This document shows, in pieces, positions 15,811 to 25,078 of a stretch of 64,000 bases of DNA. How positions within the stretch are numbered: position 1 is the first letter of the stretch; each line of letters begins with the position of its first letter. A model generated the notes under the pieces. That model was not told the origin of the DNA and ran no database searches. It saw only the letters and a list, made by a program, of their open reading frames with translations. This DNA comes from Bacteriovoracaceae bacterium (GTDB taxonomy: Bacteria; Bdellovibrionota; Bacteriovoracia; Bacteriovoracales; Bacteriovoracaceae): assembly GCA_023701435.1 (NCBI GenBank), contig JAMPXB010000003.1, forward strand, positions 62,001 to 126,000. The letters are read 5' to 3'. Made by a program: the position numbers and the translations under genes.

Positions 15811-18180
15811 ATGAGCGCTATTTATATGGAACTATGTGTACATTGTGACGAAGCAGCAATCCCACCAATTTATCAAGAAGATGATAAACAGATGGCCATG
15901 CCTTTTTGTTGCCAGGGCTGTCTGACGGTTTACAATGTGTTGCATGAAAAAGGGCTGGAGTCGTACTACGAAATTAAAAATAATTCGGCCGCATTTAAAA
16001 GACGCTCTCCTGTTGAAGTAAAGTCTTCTCAGTTTACGTTCCTGGATGATGCCGATTTCACCAAGGAGTTTTCTTATCTCGATGCTAACGGGCATCGGAC
16101 AATGGAATTCTATCTTGAAGGCATTCATTGCCTGGCCTGCCTTTGGTTAATTGAAAAGCTTCCGGAATTCGTTCCTGATGTCATCATTTCAAAACTAGAC
16201 TTAGAGCGCTCAGTTGCAACTGTCGTGATCACTGAAAATGGTAAATTTTCACAGGTCGCCAAAGAATTTAATCATCTGGGATACAGACCTCACCCGCTTA
16301 AAAGAAATCAAGACGTAATGGACCTCAAAACAAAAGAGGAACGGATGGCCTTGATGAGGATAGGTGTGGCCGGTGCAGCGAGTGGAAACATCATGATCTA
16401 TGCCGTCTCGTTATATGCAGGGGCCACTGATCATTTTGCGCAGATTTTTAATTCTCTGACGGTGTTTTTCGCAATTCCTGTGATGGTCTTTAGTGCCTAT
16501 CCTTTCTATAAGAATGCCTGGAGTGCCATTAAGAATAAGACCCTCTCAATAGATATACCTATTTCGCTTGCCTTGATTACCGGTGTGGCGATGGGTTTAT
16601 TCCACCTCTTTACTGGGGTTACTGAGAATTATTTTGATTCTCTGACCACACTGGTTTTTCTGCTTCTGTTATCCCGTTATTTTCTGCAGAAGATCCAGGA
16701 AAAAGGGCTGTCTGCTCAAGACCTGCATTATTTCTATCAAAGTGAGAGTGTATTGCGGGCCGATGAGTCAGCTCCATCTGAATTCGTTGAGATTCATTCT
16801 AAATTTATAAAAGTGGGGGATATTCTCAAGATCCGAGCTGGAGAATTTATTCCGGCAGATGGAGAAATTATTGAAGGCAGCTCAAACCTTAATAACTCTC
16901 TTTTAACAGGTGAGTCGGTACCGGTTAAGGCGAAAGTTGGCCAAAAGGTCTTTTCTGGAACCCAAAATATTGATCATGACCTGCTCATCAGGACAGAGAA
17001 GGTTCAAGATGAAACTAGATTGGGTCGTCTATTAAAAAATGTTGAAAATGGCTGGGCCCACCGCTCACAGATCGTTGATCTTACCAGCAAAGTGTCCAAA
17101 TACTTCACGCTGGCAGTTTTTTTCCTGGCAGCCGCCTTGTTTGTTTATATTTACCAAAAAGGTGACACAAAATTTGCTCTCGAGCAGGCCATTACACTCT
17201 TAATTGTGACCTGTCCTTGTGCTCTGGCCTTGGCAACGCCGCTTACATTTACCAGGGCCCTCTCAAAAGCTTCTGAGCAAGGTATTATTATCAAGAGTGA
17301 TGAAGTCATTGAGAAGCTGGCCAAAATTAAAAATATCTTTATTGATAAAACCGGCACCATTACCCACGGGAAATTGAAGATAATCAACTTTAAGACCCAC
17401 AAGGAAACGGCCATCCCGCTGGAAGATATTATCTTCAATCTGGAAAGCCGCTCCCGTCATCCGGTCGCTGTGGCGCTGATTGATTTTATCAAAGGCAAAA
17501 CCAAGAGAACTTTAAGTACCGATGACTTTCAGGAGCGTTTGGGTCAAGGGGTCTCGGGTAAAATTGAAAATCATTTTTACGAGATCAATAAGTCAGGAAT
17601 TTTTGAAGACCAGGTATTGGCCGCGACTTATCAGGTCGAGGACACTGTTCGCGCCGATTCACAGGGGGCCCTTAAGAATATTCTGGCCCATAACCGTAAA
17701 GTGCAAATTCTCTCTGGAGATAAAGCAGAAGTGGTAAATAAGATTGCCGGTGAAATTCATTTACCGACTGAATATGCCTTATCTGAACTTTCGCCCGAAG
17801 AAAAAAGTGAAATGATCAAATCTACTCCTCATTCGATGATGGTAGGAGATGGGGCCAATGATGCTATCGCCTTAAGCCACGCCGATGTAGGTGTAGCCGT
17901 CCTGGGAGCTATGGATATCTCACTTCGGGCAGCAGACGTTTATTTAACAACACCAGGATTGATACCAGTTGAAAAATTAATTATCCTTTCAGAGCAAACA
18001 ATGAAAGTTATCCGCCGTAATTTAGTGCTCTCTTTGCTTTATAATTTGGCATCAGTTATTGCTGCCTTCATGGGACTTATTAATCCACTCACTGCTGCAA
18101 TCATTATGCCCCTGAGTTCTCTGACCGTCCTTTTGTCGACAGTCATTGGAACTAAAGAATTGAGGTCCTTATGGAAATAA
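15811..18180 (+). CDS. ccoI: cbb3 oxidase-associated copper P-type ATPase CcoI/FixI
   Basis: A 789-residue P1B-type ATPase required to supply copper for cbb3 oxidase assembly. The N-terminus has the FixI-specific cysteine region: CVHC (C9, C12) and CCQGC (33-37), then a heavy-metal domain with CLAC at 107-110. The translocation motif CPC is at 468-470, the phosphorylated Asp in DKTGT near 512, and the hinge GDGAND near 680. It overlaps ccoS by 10 bp. An alternative ATG at 15826 would remove only five residues. Confidence 0.95.
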   Translation: MSAIYMELCVHCDEAAIPPIYQEDDKQMAMPFCCQGCLTVYNVLHEKGLESYYEIKNNSAAFKRRSPVEVKSSQFTFLDDADFTKEFSYLDANGHRTMEFYLEGIHCLACLWLIEKLPEFVPDVIISKLDLERSVATVVITENGKFSQVAKEFNHLGYRPHPLKRNQDVMDLKTKEERMALMRIGVAGAASGNIMIYAVSLYAGATDHFAQIFNSLTVFFAIPVMVFSAYPFYKNAWSAIKNKTLSIDIPISLALITGVAMGLFHLFTGVTENYFDSLTTLVFLLLLSRYFLQKIQEKGLSAQDLHYFYQSESVLRADESAPSEFVEIHSKFIKVGDILKIRAGEFIPADGEIIEGSSNLNNSLLTGESVPVKAKVGQKVFSGTQNIDHDLLIRTEKVQDETRLGRLLKNVENGWAHRSQIVDLTSKVSKYFTLAVFFLAAALFVYIYQKGDTKFALEQAITLLIVTCPCALALATPLTFTRALSKASEQGIIIKSDEVIEKLAKIKNIFIDKTGTITHGKLKIINFKTHKETAIPLEDIIFNLESRSRHPVAVALIDFIKGKTKRTLSTDDFQERLGQGVSGKIENHFYEINKSGIFEDQVLAATYQVEDTVRADSQGALKNILAHNRKVQILSGDKAEVVNKIAGEIHLPTEYALSELSPEEKSEMIKSTPHSMMVGDGANDAIALSHADVGVAVLGAMDISLRAADVYLTTPGLIPVEKLIILSEQTMKVIRRNLVLSLLYNLASVIAAFMGLINPLTAAIIMPLSSLTVLLSTVIGTKELRSLWK

Positions 18181-18353
18181 TGACCATACTTTTGCCCCTG
18201 GCCCTAATGCTTGGAGCGTTCTTTATATTTGCCTTTATCTGGTCTACCAAGAAGGGACAATATGATGATCTTGAAACCCCGCGATTTAGAATGTTGTTAG
18301 ATGATAAAAAAATAGCCAAACCCAATCCTAATTTAAAAAAGGAAGACAAATGA
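18171..18353 (+). CDS. ccoS: cbb3 oxidase assembly protein CcoS
   Basis: A 60-residue single-pass membrane protein. The N-terminal helix (LLPLALMLGAFFIFAFIW) is followed by the hallmark KKGQYDDLETPRFRMLLDD of CcoS, which is needed for cofactor insertion into cbb3 oxidase. It overlaps ccoI by 10 bp upstream and ccoNO by 4 bp downstream. Confidence 0.93.
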   Translation: MEIMTILLPLALMLGAFFIFAFIWSTKKGQYDDLETPRFRMLLDDKKIAKPNPNLKKEDK

Positions 18354-20524
18354 GTTCCCCGAATGCGAATGTGCCTTCTGCGAATAGAAGGTTAGAGACT
18401 TTTACCTATGATGACCAAATCGTAAAATGGTTTGTCATCGCCACCGTTATTTGGGGGGCCATCGCTCTCCTCCTAGGTGTGACGGTAGCTTTTCAATTGG
18501 CCGATTGGCGTTTGAATCTCGGTTTACCTTGGACAACCTTTGGTAGACTGCGTCCACTTCACACCAACGCTGCGATCTTTGCGTTCTGTGGTAATGCGAT
18601 TTTTGCCGGTATCTATTACTCCCATCAGCGACTTTTGAAAGCACGTCTGTTTAATGACATTCTTTCCAAGGTTCACTTCTGGGGATGGCAGCTGGTCATT
18701 GTTCTGGCCGCCATTACGCTGCCATTGGGTCTCAGTACCGGTAAAGAATACGCCGAGCTGGAATGGCCGATTGATATTCTTATCACCTTAATCTGGGTGG
18801 TTTTTGCTGTTAACTTCTTTGGTACAATCATACGTAGACGTGAACGTCATATTTATGTGGCCATCTGGTTCTACATTGCAACAATCATCACTGTTGCCGT
18901 ACTTCACATTGTTAACTCGATGGAATTACCGGTCACGCTTACTAAGTCTTACTCACTTTATTCTGGTGTCCAGGATGCCTTAGTTCAGTGGTGGTATGGT
19001 CACAATGCTGTGGCCTTCTTCCTGACTACACCGTTTTTGGGTTTGATGTATTACTTCGTTCCGAAGGCTGCTAATCGTCCGGTATACTCTTATCGCCTTT
19101 CAATTATTCACTTCTGGTCTTTGGTATTCATCTATATTTGGGCCGGACCTCACCACCTTCTTTATACAACACTCCCAGAATGGTCTCAGACTTTAGGGAT
19201 GGTCTTCTCTGTTGCACTTTGGATGCCTAGCTGGGGGGGGATGATCAACGGTCTCATGACTCTAAGAGGTGTTTGGAATAAAGTTAGAACTGAGCCAGGA
19301 CTTCGCTTCATGGCCACTTCCCTGACTTTTTACGGGATGTCGACTTTTGAAGGTCCACTTCTTTCAATTAAATCAGTTAACTCTATCGCTCACTTTACTG
19401 ACTGGATTCCGGGCCACGTTCACGCAGGGACTATCGGCTGGAACTACATGTTGATTGCCGGTATTCTTTTCTACCTCGTTCCGAAACTTTGGAACGCTGA
19501 GCTTTACTCAAAGCGCTTAGCTAACATTCAGTTCTGGTTTGCAACTATCGGTCTGGTTTTCTACATCGTTTCAATGTGGATTGCTGGTATCACTCAATCT
19601 CTTATGTGGAGAGCGATGGATGATGCTGGTCGATTATTGTATCCAAACTTCATTGAAACTGTGATCAAGATTGTTCCAATGTACTGGGTACGTGCTATCG
19701 GCGGTACTTTAGTTCTGACTTCATTCATCTTGATGATTATCAACCTTTACCGTACTGCTAAGAGAGGCAAACCTTCAGAAGAAGCTGTTTTTGAGGCCTA
19801 TGCTTTAGATGACTCATCTCTCGAAGCTGATTCGTCTACTCACCGTAAGCTTGAAGGCTGGCCGATGATTTTCTCGGTGCTTTCTTTAATCGCTATTTTA
19901 GTTGGTTCGGCCATCGAGATTGTACCTTCTTTGATGTCTGATAAATACATCACAAAAGTAAGTGCCATTAAACCGTACAGTCCACTTGAACTCTATGGAC
20001 GTGATATTTATGTCCGTGAAGGCTGTTATCTTTGTCACTCACAAACTGTAAGACCTATTCCGCATGAAGTTTTACGTTATGGTAAACCTTCGGATGCTTC
20101 AGAGTTTGTTTACGATCATCCATTCCAGTGGGGTTCTAAACGTACTGGTCCTGATCTTGCACGAGTAGGTAAGAAGTATCCTCACATGTGGCACTACAAG
20201 CACTTCTATGATCCTAGAGAAGTGACTGCTGGATCAATCATGCCGACTTATAAGTGGTTATTTAACCAGAAGATCGACTACTCAACATTGCCTGCGAAAA
20301 TTGCAGTCATGCAGAAATTAGGCGTTCCTTACAGTGCTGAAGAAATTCAAACCAGTGTGGAAAAGGCCAAAGCCCAGGCGACTGAAATCGCTGCTGAGCT
20401 AGTTCAGAGCGGTGTACCTGAAAAGATTGTTGAAATGGAAGTTGTCGCCCTGATCGCTTATATGCAACGTCTTGGTGTTGATTATACAAGTATGCCAGCT
20501 GAAGAAGTTGCATCGGAGGAATAA
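18350..20524 (+). CDS. ccoNO: fused cbb3 cytochrome oxidase subunits I and II (CcoNO)
   Basis: A 724-residue fusion. Residues about 1-470 are CcoN, the heme-copper catalytic subunit, with histidine motifs RPLHTNAAIFAFCG, WYGHNAV, GPHHLLY and GHVHAGTIGWN. After a linker of roughly 40 residues and one membrane anchor comes CcoO, a monoheme cytochrome c domain with GCYLCHSQ (Cys559, Cys562, His563) and a GSIMPTY Met ligand. In most proteobacteria these are separate genes; fused CcoNO is known in some lineages including Bdellovibrio relatives. I see no stop or frame change at the join. Confidence 0.94.
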   Translation: MSSPNANVPSANRRLETFTYDDQIVKWFVIATVIWGAIALLLGVTVAFQLADWRLNLGLPWTTFGRLRPLHTNAAIFAFCGNAIFAGIYYSHQRLLKARLFNDILSKVHFWGWQLVIVLAAITLPLGLSTGKEYAELEWPIDILITLIWVVFAVNFFGTIIRRRERHIYVAIWFYIATIITVAVLHIVNSMELPVTLTKSYSLYSGVQDALVQWWYGHNAVAFFLTTPFLGLMYYFVPKAANRPVYSYRLSIIHFWSLVFIYIWAGPHHLLYTTLPEWSQTLGMVFSVALWMPSWGGMINGLMTLRGVWNKVRTEPGLRFMATSLTFYGMSTFEGPLLSIKSVNSIAHFTDWIPGHVHAGTIGWNYMLIAGILFYLVPKLWNAELYSKRLANIQFWFATIGLVFYIVSMWIAGITQSLMWRAMDDAGRLLYPNFIETVIKIVPMYWVRAIGGTLVLTSFILMIINLYRTAKRGKPSEEAVFEAYALDDSSLEADSSTHRKLEGWPMIFSVLSLIAILVGSAIEIVPSLMSDKYITKVSAIKPYSPLELYGRDIYVREGCYLCHSQTVRPIPHEVLRYGKPSDASEFVYDHPFQWGSKRTGPDLARVGKKYPHMWHYKHFYDPREVTAGSIMPTYKWLFNQKIDYSTLPAKIAVMQKLGVPYSAEEIQTSVEKAKAQATEIAAELVQSGVPEKIVEMEVVALIAYMQRLGVDYTSMPAEEVASEE

Positions 20525-20721
20525 TGAAACAGGATGTTTTAAAACATTTCGATATACAGTGGTTACCTTTAACTGGCCTTATCATCTTTGTTGCTTGTTT
20601 TTCAGCGTACATCTATTGGACGTTCAAAAAATCCAACAAGAAAATGTATGATCAGGCTTCCCATATCCCTCTAGAAGAAGCTCACAGAGCTTCTTCATTA
20701 CAGAAAGGACATAATGTATGA
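20524..20721 (+). CDS. ccoQ: cbb3 oxidase small subunit CcoQ
   Basis: A 65-residue single-pass protein. The membrane helix (LTGLIIFVACFSAYIYWTF) is followed by a KKSNKKMYDQASHIPLEE tail typical of CcoQ, which stabilises the CcoP-CcoNO core. It shares one base with the ccoNO stop and overlaps ccoP by 4 bp, so the three are translationally coupled. Confidence 0.85.
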   Translation: MKQDVLKHFDIQWLPLTGLIIFVACFSAYIYWTFKKSNKKMYDQASHIPLEEAHRASSLQKGHNV

Positions 20722-21311
20722 GTCAGTCTCAAGAAACTAAATTGCATGTGGAAGCAGATGAGCAACATCTTCTCCTGGATCATGCCTATGATAATATTCA
20801 GGAACTAAATCACCCGCTACCTTCTTGGTGGAACTTTATCTTCCTGATCTGCTGTATCTTCTCAGGCGGCTATTTTGTCTATTACCAATTGATGGGAGGG
20901 CCTTCACTGCGGGATGAATTCAATCAGGAATATGCTAGAATCGTGGCAGTTCAAGAAGAGTTCAGAAAACAAAACAGTGCTTTCAATCAAGAGCACTATG
21001 CCGGCATTCTGGCCGATGATGGCGTGAATAAAGGACAAGTCGTTTTTGAAAATAACTGTCTACCTTGTCACGCAGAAAAAGGTGCGGGAGATATTGGACC
21101 AAACCTTACTGATGATCACTGGTTAGTCGCTAAGAGTACCCCTGACACCATTTATGGTGTAGTGTTTAACGGTAGTGAAGAGAACGGGATGCCGGCCTGG
21201 GCGGAACTTCTCACAAAAGATGAAATTTACCAGGCGGTTGCCTACGTAAGCAGTTTGAAAAACACTTTCGTAAAAGGAAAAGACCCAGAGGGTGAGAAAA
21301 TTGAAGACTAA
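20718..21311 (+). CDS. ccoP: cbb3 oxidase subunit III CcoP, monoheme form
   Basis: A 197-residue membrane-anchored cytochrome c that passes electrons to CcoO. The N-terminal part (IQELNHPLPSWWNFIF) and one transmembrane helix are typical of CcoP. Only one heme site is present: CLPCH (Cys114, Cys117, His118), with Met in NGMPAWAE as sixth ligand. Standard proteobacterial CcoP has two CxxCH motifs and about 300 residues, so this is the short monoheme version. Ends inside the start of ccoG. Confidence 0.92.
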   Translation: MSQSQETKLHVEADEQHLLLDHAYDNIQELNHPLPSWWNFIFLICCIFSGGYFVYYQLMGGPSLRDEFNQEYARIVAVQEEFRKQNSAFNQEHYAGILADDGVNKGQVVFENNCLPCHAEKGAGDIGPNLTDDHWLVAKSTPDTIYGVVFNGSEENGMPAWAELLTKDEIYQAVAYVSSLKNTFVKGKDPEGEKIED

Positions 21312-22710
21312 GAATATCTATGAGTTGGATCCGGAAAGGTTAGCAACAACTGATGAACATGGTAATCGTGTTTATTTGTATCCGGAAGATGTTAAAGGCG
21401 TATGGAAAGACCGAAGAAAAGTATTCTACTGGTTTTTAATTGCCCTTTATCTGATTCTCCCTTGGTTTAATATCAATGGAAAACCAGCTCTCTTAATAGA
21501 TATTTTTAAGCGAGAGTTTACTGTTCTAGGCTTTACCCTTTACGGGGTAGAGCCTATTTTGTTTTTCTTGCTGGTAGCTTCCGGACTTTTCTTCATTGCC
21601 TTTATGACCAGTCTCTTCGGACGTATCTGGTGTGGTTGGGCCTGTCCTCAGACTGTCTTTATTCAGAGTATTTTTATGAAAGTGGAGTCCTTGATCGAGG
21701 GAAAGGCGAGACAACGCCGCGAACTCGACAAGGGCCCATGGAACTTTAATAAAGTCTTTCGTCGCTCCCTTAAATGGATCGTCTTCACAATTATCTCTCT
21801 TCATATTGCCCACACTTTAGTGGGATATTTCGTGGGGCCGCGTGAACTTCTTCGCATCACCATGCAATCTCCCTCTGAGAATTGGGGTATTTTTGTTGCT
21901 ACCATGATTGCGACGACTATCTTCCTCTTGGACTTTGGTTGGTTCCGTGAACAGTTCTGTATCATTGCCTGTCCTTATGGACGTATGCAATCAGTGATGA
22001 TGGACGAGAATTCTTTAGTTGTAGCCTATGATCCAAAACGTGGTGAGCCACGTCGTGGAACTGAGGGCGTTCAGAAGTCCGATGAGGGTGACTGTATCAA
22101 CTGCTATAACTGTGTAAAGGTTTGTCCAACTGGTATCGATATCAGGCGTGGAAATCAGCTTGAATGTATTGCTTGTACTCAGTGTATCGATGCTTGTGAT
22201 GACATCATGACTAAGCTTAAAAAGCCTAAAGGGCTGATTGCTTATAAGTCGGAAAATGAATTAAATGGCAAGGAAAGAAAAGTTGTTACTGTTCGATCTG
22301 CCATTTATGTTGCCATTTCTATTGTTTTTGTCTCTTTGTTTATCTTCTTTATTAATGCCAGTACAAAACTGAACCTGGTCTTTTTACGCGCCCAGAATCC
22401 TTTCCAGGTTATCGAAGCGGGCCAGACTGTGGTGAATCACTTCCGGCTTAAAATCACCCACCAGGGAAGCCAGGAATATAAAGTAACTTTTAAAATAAAT
22501 GATAAAGAGCTTAGTGATTTGGTAGAAGTCGTAACTCCGATCAATCCAACTCATTTAAATACCCCGGAAAAGAAGATTGTGATCTTCTTTAAATTTGATC
22601 CGAAAATTCTCTCAAATGGTACTCGTAAGACCAATGTTGACGTCATAAATCTTGATACCAACGAGGTCCTTACTACTAAGGAGGTTGTCCTTGTCGGCCC
22701 AACTAATTAA
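21292..22710 (+). CDS. ccoG: cbb3 oxidase accessory iron-sulfur protein CcoG
   Basis: A 472-residue membrane protein of the CcoG/FixG/RdxA family, which acts in copper reduction for cbb3 oxidase assembly. It has CGWACPQTVF and CIIACPYGRMQS, two 4Fe-4S ferredoxin sites (CINCYNCVKVCP and CIACTQCIDACD), several membrane helices and a C-terminal Ig-like domain. The GTG at 21292 overlaps ccoP by 20 bp; a TTG at 21301 is an alternative. No ccoH gene follows, unlike the common ccoGHIS order. Confidence 0.93.
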   Translation: MRKLKTKNIYELDPERLATTDEHGNRVYLYPEDVKGVWKDRRKVFYWFLIALYLILPWFNINGKPALLIDIFKREFTVLGFTLYGVEPILFFLLVASGLFFIAFMTSLFGRIWCGWACPQTVFIQSIFMKVESLIEGKARQRRELDKGPWNFNKVFRRSLKWIVFTIISLHIAHTLVGYFVGPRELLRITMQSPSENWGIFVATMIATTIFLLDFGWFREQFCIIACPYGRMQSVMMDENSLVVAYDPKRGEPRRGTEGVQKSDEGDCINCYNCVKVCPTGIDIRRGNQLECIACTQCIDACDDIMTKLKKPKGLIAYKSENELNGKERKVVTVRSAIYVAISIVFVSLFIFFINASTKLNLVFLRAQNPFQVIEAGQTVVNHFRLKITHQGSQEYKVTFKINDKELSDLVEVVTPINPTHLNTPEKKIVIFFKFDPKILSNGTRKTNVDVINLDTNEVLTTKEVVLVGPTN

Positions 22711-23425
22711 TGCACTCAGTGAGATTAAAACATATCTACCATGGGTCTCTTTTTTGGCAGGAATGGGGGGAAGCCTTCATTGCGTTGGAATGTGCGGCGG
22801 TCTGGTTGCGGCCAGTTGTGAAGGATCCAAAGATGTTGTTCGCTACCAAATAGGAAGACTGATCGGTTATTTATTCTTGGGGGCGGTGGCCGGTTTCATC
22901 GGAAGTTTCTTAAACTTTAAAAGTGCCCACCCCTTGGTTACCATAATACCCCCCGTTTTTGTCGGTCTACTTTTCATTTACTGGGGCGTACAGAGTTTAA
23001 GAGGTAAAAAAGCTGAATTACCTGCACCTAAATTCTTAAGCGAGCTCTATACCAAGCTGTGGAAGAAGCTGGTTCAAAAAAATAAAAACTTCACCAAAGC
23101 CTTTTTTACCGGACTCATTTCCATTATGCTTCCTTGCGGGCTTTTGTATGGAGTTGTTATTGGTACCGTAGCCTTGCAGCATACTAGTTACGCTTTATTA
23201 TCCATGTTCTTTTTCTGGCTAGGGACTGTTCCGGCCATGGTTATCGCTCCAGGACTTGTTCAGAAAATTTTTAAACCCTTTAAGGCCAAGCTTCCAAAGG
23301 CCTATGCCATTAGTCTTATGATGATTGGAGTGATGACGATCTCTTTTCGGATGGTGAAGCTTCACGGTGGAACTCATAAGCATGTTGAATCGGCCCCTAT
23401 CCAAACTCAGATGAAGTGCCATTAG
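22691..23425 (+). CDS. SafE/UreH-like membrane protein of the cco operon
   Basis: About 244 residues and six membrane helices. The signature GMGGSLHCVGMCGGL near the N-terminus (HCVGMCGG) marks the sulfite-exporter/UreH-like family that is regularly found beside cbb3 genes and is thought to act in metal or thiol handling during oxidase assembly. The start is TTG at 22691: AAGGAGG at 22678-22684 lies six bases upstream, which rules against the longer frame from 22652. It overlaps the ccoG end by 20 bp. Confidence 0.82.
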   Translation: MSAQLINALSEIKTYLPWVSFLAGMGGSLHCVGMCGGLVAASCEGSKDVVRYQIGRLIGYLFLGAVAGFIGSFLNFKSAHPLVTIIPPVFVGLLFIYWGVQSLRGKKAELPAPKFLSELYTKLWKKLVQKNKNFTKAFFTGLISIMLPCGLLYGVVIGTVALQHTSYALLSMFFFWLGTVPAMVIAPGLVQKIFKPFKAKLPKAYAISLMMIGVMTISFRMVKLHGGTHKHVESAPIQTQMKCH

Positions 23426-23431
23426 GTTTGT

Positions 23432-23829
23432 ATGAGTAATTTTGGTCATCACGATAGTTCTTATCAGGCGGCGAGGAAGGTCTGCGCAAGCTCTCTGATG
23501 ATTTCTATCATGACATGAGCACCTTGCCTAAGGTCCGAATAATCCTAAAAATGCATCCTGAGAATTTGGATATGGTACGGGATAAGCTCACTCTCTTTCT
23601 CTGTGGTTGGCTCGGGGGCCCTCGTCGTTACGCTGAAAAATATGGCCCCATGGGCCTTCACATGTCCCATCAAAAATTTATCATCAACGAAGCGGAGCGG
23701 GACGCCTGGCTCCTTTGCATGGAAAGAGCCCTCCAGAAGCAGCCTTATTCTGAAGAATTTATAGAGTATCTCTTGCGACAGCTTTTTGTTGCGGCCGAAA
23801 GAATTCGAATGACCTCTCGATCAGAATAG
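23432..23829 (+). pseudogene. group 2 truncated hemoglobin, frameshifted
   Basis: Two frames together spell a complete group 2 (O-type) truncated hemoglobin. The ATG at 23432 begins MSNFGHHDSSYQA; around 23465-23470 the match moves to another frame and continues GGEEGLRKLSDDFYHDM, then CGWLGGPRRYAEKYG, LHMSHQKF (proximal His) and NEAERDAWLLCM (Trp G8). One missing base near 23468 would restore the frame. Starting instead at the ATG at 23515 gives 104 residues that lack helices A and B with Tyr B10, so it would not be a working globin. Could be real decay or an assembly indel. It lies 6 bp after the SafE-like gene, in keeping with NO/O2 handling. Confidence 0.8.
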
Positions 23830-23846
23830 CCGGAAAAAAAATAGGC

Positions 23847-23873
23847 AAAAAAAAGTCCCGCTGAAGCAGGACT
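23847..23873 (-). terminator. Rho-independent terminator of endonuclease gene
   Basis: Read on the minus strand: AGTCCTGC-TTCA-GCGGGACT followed by eight T. It lies 7 bp past the stop of the gene at 23880. Confidence 0.85.
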
Positions 23874-23879
23874 AATCAT

Positions 23880-24596
23880 TTAGAAATCACTAATTTTTTC
23901 AACTAAAGTAGGATCATCGATAAATGGATTCCGGTTCCTTTGAAGTTTGAAGATCTTCTCATGTCTTAACTTCTCAGCTTCATCAATCGGATCTTCACGG
24001 TGCCACATTCTTAAATATTCTTCCTGAACGGGATCGATTTCAATTTGGTAGCGAACAGAGAAATAAAACATCGCTCGCGCTACATTTCCTTTGTGGACTT
24101 GAGGTGGCTCGAAATAAATACCTGTGCCCGTGCTCAAGGCCCTTCCGGAGCTTGATTCAGCACAAGACACTTGTCTTTGATTATCAACTTCTGCGAAAGG
24201 GTAATTGCCTCTTTCAGAATTGATCTTTGAGAAGGTTGGGAACAAGTGATGTAAATCGGTTTTTTGAATCTTAGAAGGAAACTTGTTACTGAATTTACTC
24301 TGAGGCCAGGTGTGTTCAGTATTGAATTTATCTGAATTAGGAAGGCGATTCCCCGGAGCATCTCCGTTAAATGGGTAATACTTTTCCAGACAGTAAACAT
24401 CCTTAATAAAATAACCCTGTTGGTCTTTTTCCAGGTGTATTTCATTCATGAGTTTTCCTCTGGCTTCGTCGTAACTGAAGCTGATTTGATTTTCACTGAT
24501 CTGGTCGAAGAGGGAGCCTTTGAGCGCCTCGTCTACATCAACGGTAGCAAAAGAGGAAAAACTTAAGGAGAGAACGATAAGAAAAAAATATTTCAT
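23880..24596 (-). CDS. secreted endonuclease I family nuclease
   Basis: About 238 residues with a signal peptide (MKYFFLIVLSLSFSSFA). It contains the EndA/Vvn beta-beta-alpha-metal core: TEHTWPQSKF with the catalytic His, then DLHHLFPTFSKINSERGNYPF with the metal-binding Asn. Periplasmic or secreted, non-specific cleavage of DNA (and RNA) is the family activity. A longer frame begins at 24632, but the signal peptide starts at 24596. A terminator follows directly. Confidence 0.9.
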   Translation of the reverse strand: MKYFFLIVLSLSFSSFATVDVDEALKGSLFDQISENQISFSYDEARGKLMNEIHLEKDQQGYFIKDVYCLEKYYPFNGDAPGNRLPNSDKFNTEHTWPQSKFSNKFPSKIQKTDLHHLFPTFSKINSERGNYPFAEVDNQRQVSCAESSSGRALSTGTGIYFEPPQVHKGNVARAMFYFSVRYQIEIDPVQEEYLRMWHREDPIDEAEKLRHEKIFKLQRNRNPFIDDPTLVEKISDF

Positions 24597-24702
24597 TCCT
24601 AATACGTTCCTTAAGATTTTAAAAAGCGTCAATCTTTATTTATCAACTAATTATGACATCTTCTTTCAGATACAAAATAAGCATTAATATATTTTATCGA
24701 AT

Positions 24703-25014
24703 TTAAGCGGCAAAATATTTTTGAAAGATAAAAACAATGAGGGCAGCCGCTAACGGCAAAACAAGAAATGGGTAAGCCTTCCGTGGCCTTGTGATATTTT
24801 GAATGGCTTTGAAGGCCCCAAATAAAACGGTCCCAGCATAAAGTATGGCCAGGATCATGGTAACAATCATGGATGTCGTATCTTTTTCAGCAATATTTCC
24901 GGTACTAATCAGTGTGTAGATGCCAAAAAATAGCAAGGGAAAAAGAGTAAGCACTTCTGCGGCCGCAATAACTGAGATGATGATTTTGTTTGCCATATAC
25001 AGAGATATTCGCAT
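24703..25014 (-). CDS. small hypothetical membrane protein
   Basis: 103 residues with three predicted membrane helices (IIISVIAAAEVLTLFPLLFF; MIVTMILAILYAGTVLFGAF; PFLVLPLAAALIVFIF). No family recognised. The start could also be the internal ATG at 24996; neither has a clear ribosome site. It lies 20 bp beyond the tRNA-Gly terminator on the same strand. Confidence 0.5.
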   Translation of the reverse strand: MRISLYMANKIIISVIAAAEVLTLFPLLFFGIYTLISTGNIAEKDTTSMIVTMILAILYAGTVLFGAFKAIQNITRPRKAYPFLVLPLAAALIVFIFQKYFAA

Positions 25015-25033
25015 TTTTTGAGTGTTTTAGGGC

Positions 25034-25065
25034 AAAAAAAAAGCCTCCGTAAAGGAGGCTTTTTT
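25034..25065 (-). terminator. terminator after tRNA-Gly
   Basis: GCCTCC-GTAAA-GGAGGC hairpin. On the minus strand it is followed by a run of nine T (the A run at 25034-25042); a shorter T run is present on the plus side too. Confidence 0.85.
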
Positions 25066-25078
25066 GAATTTTGAATTT

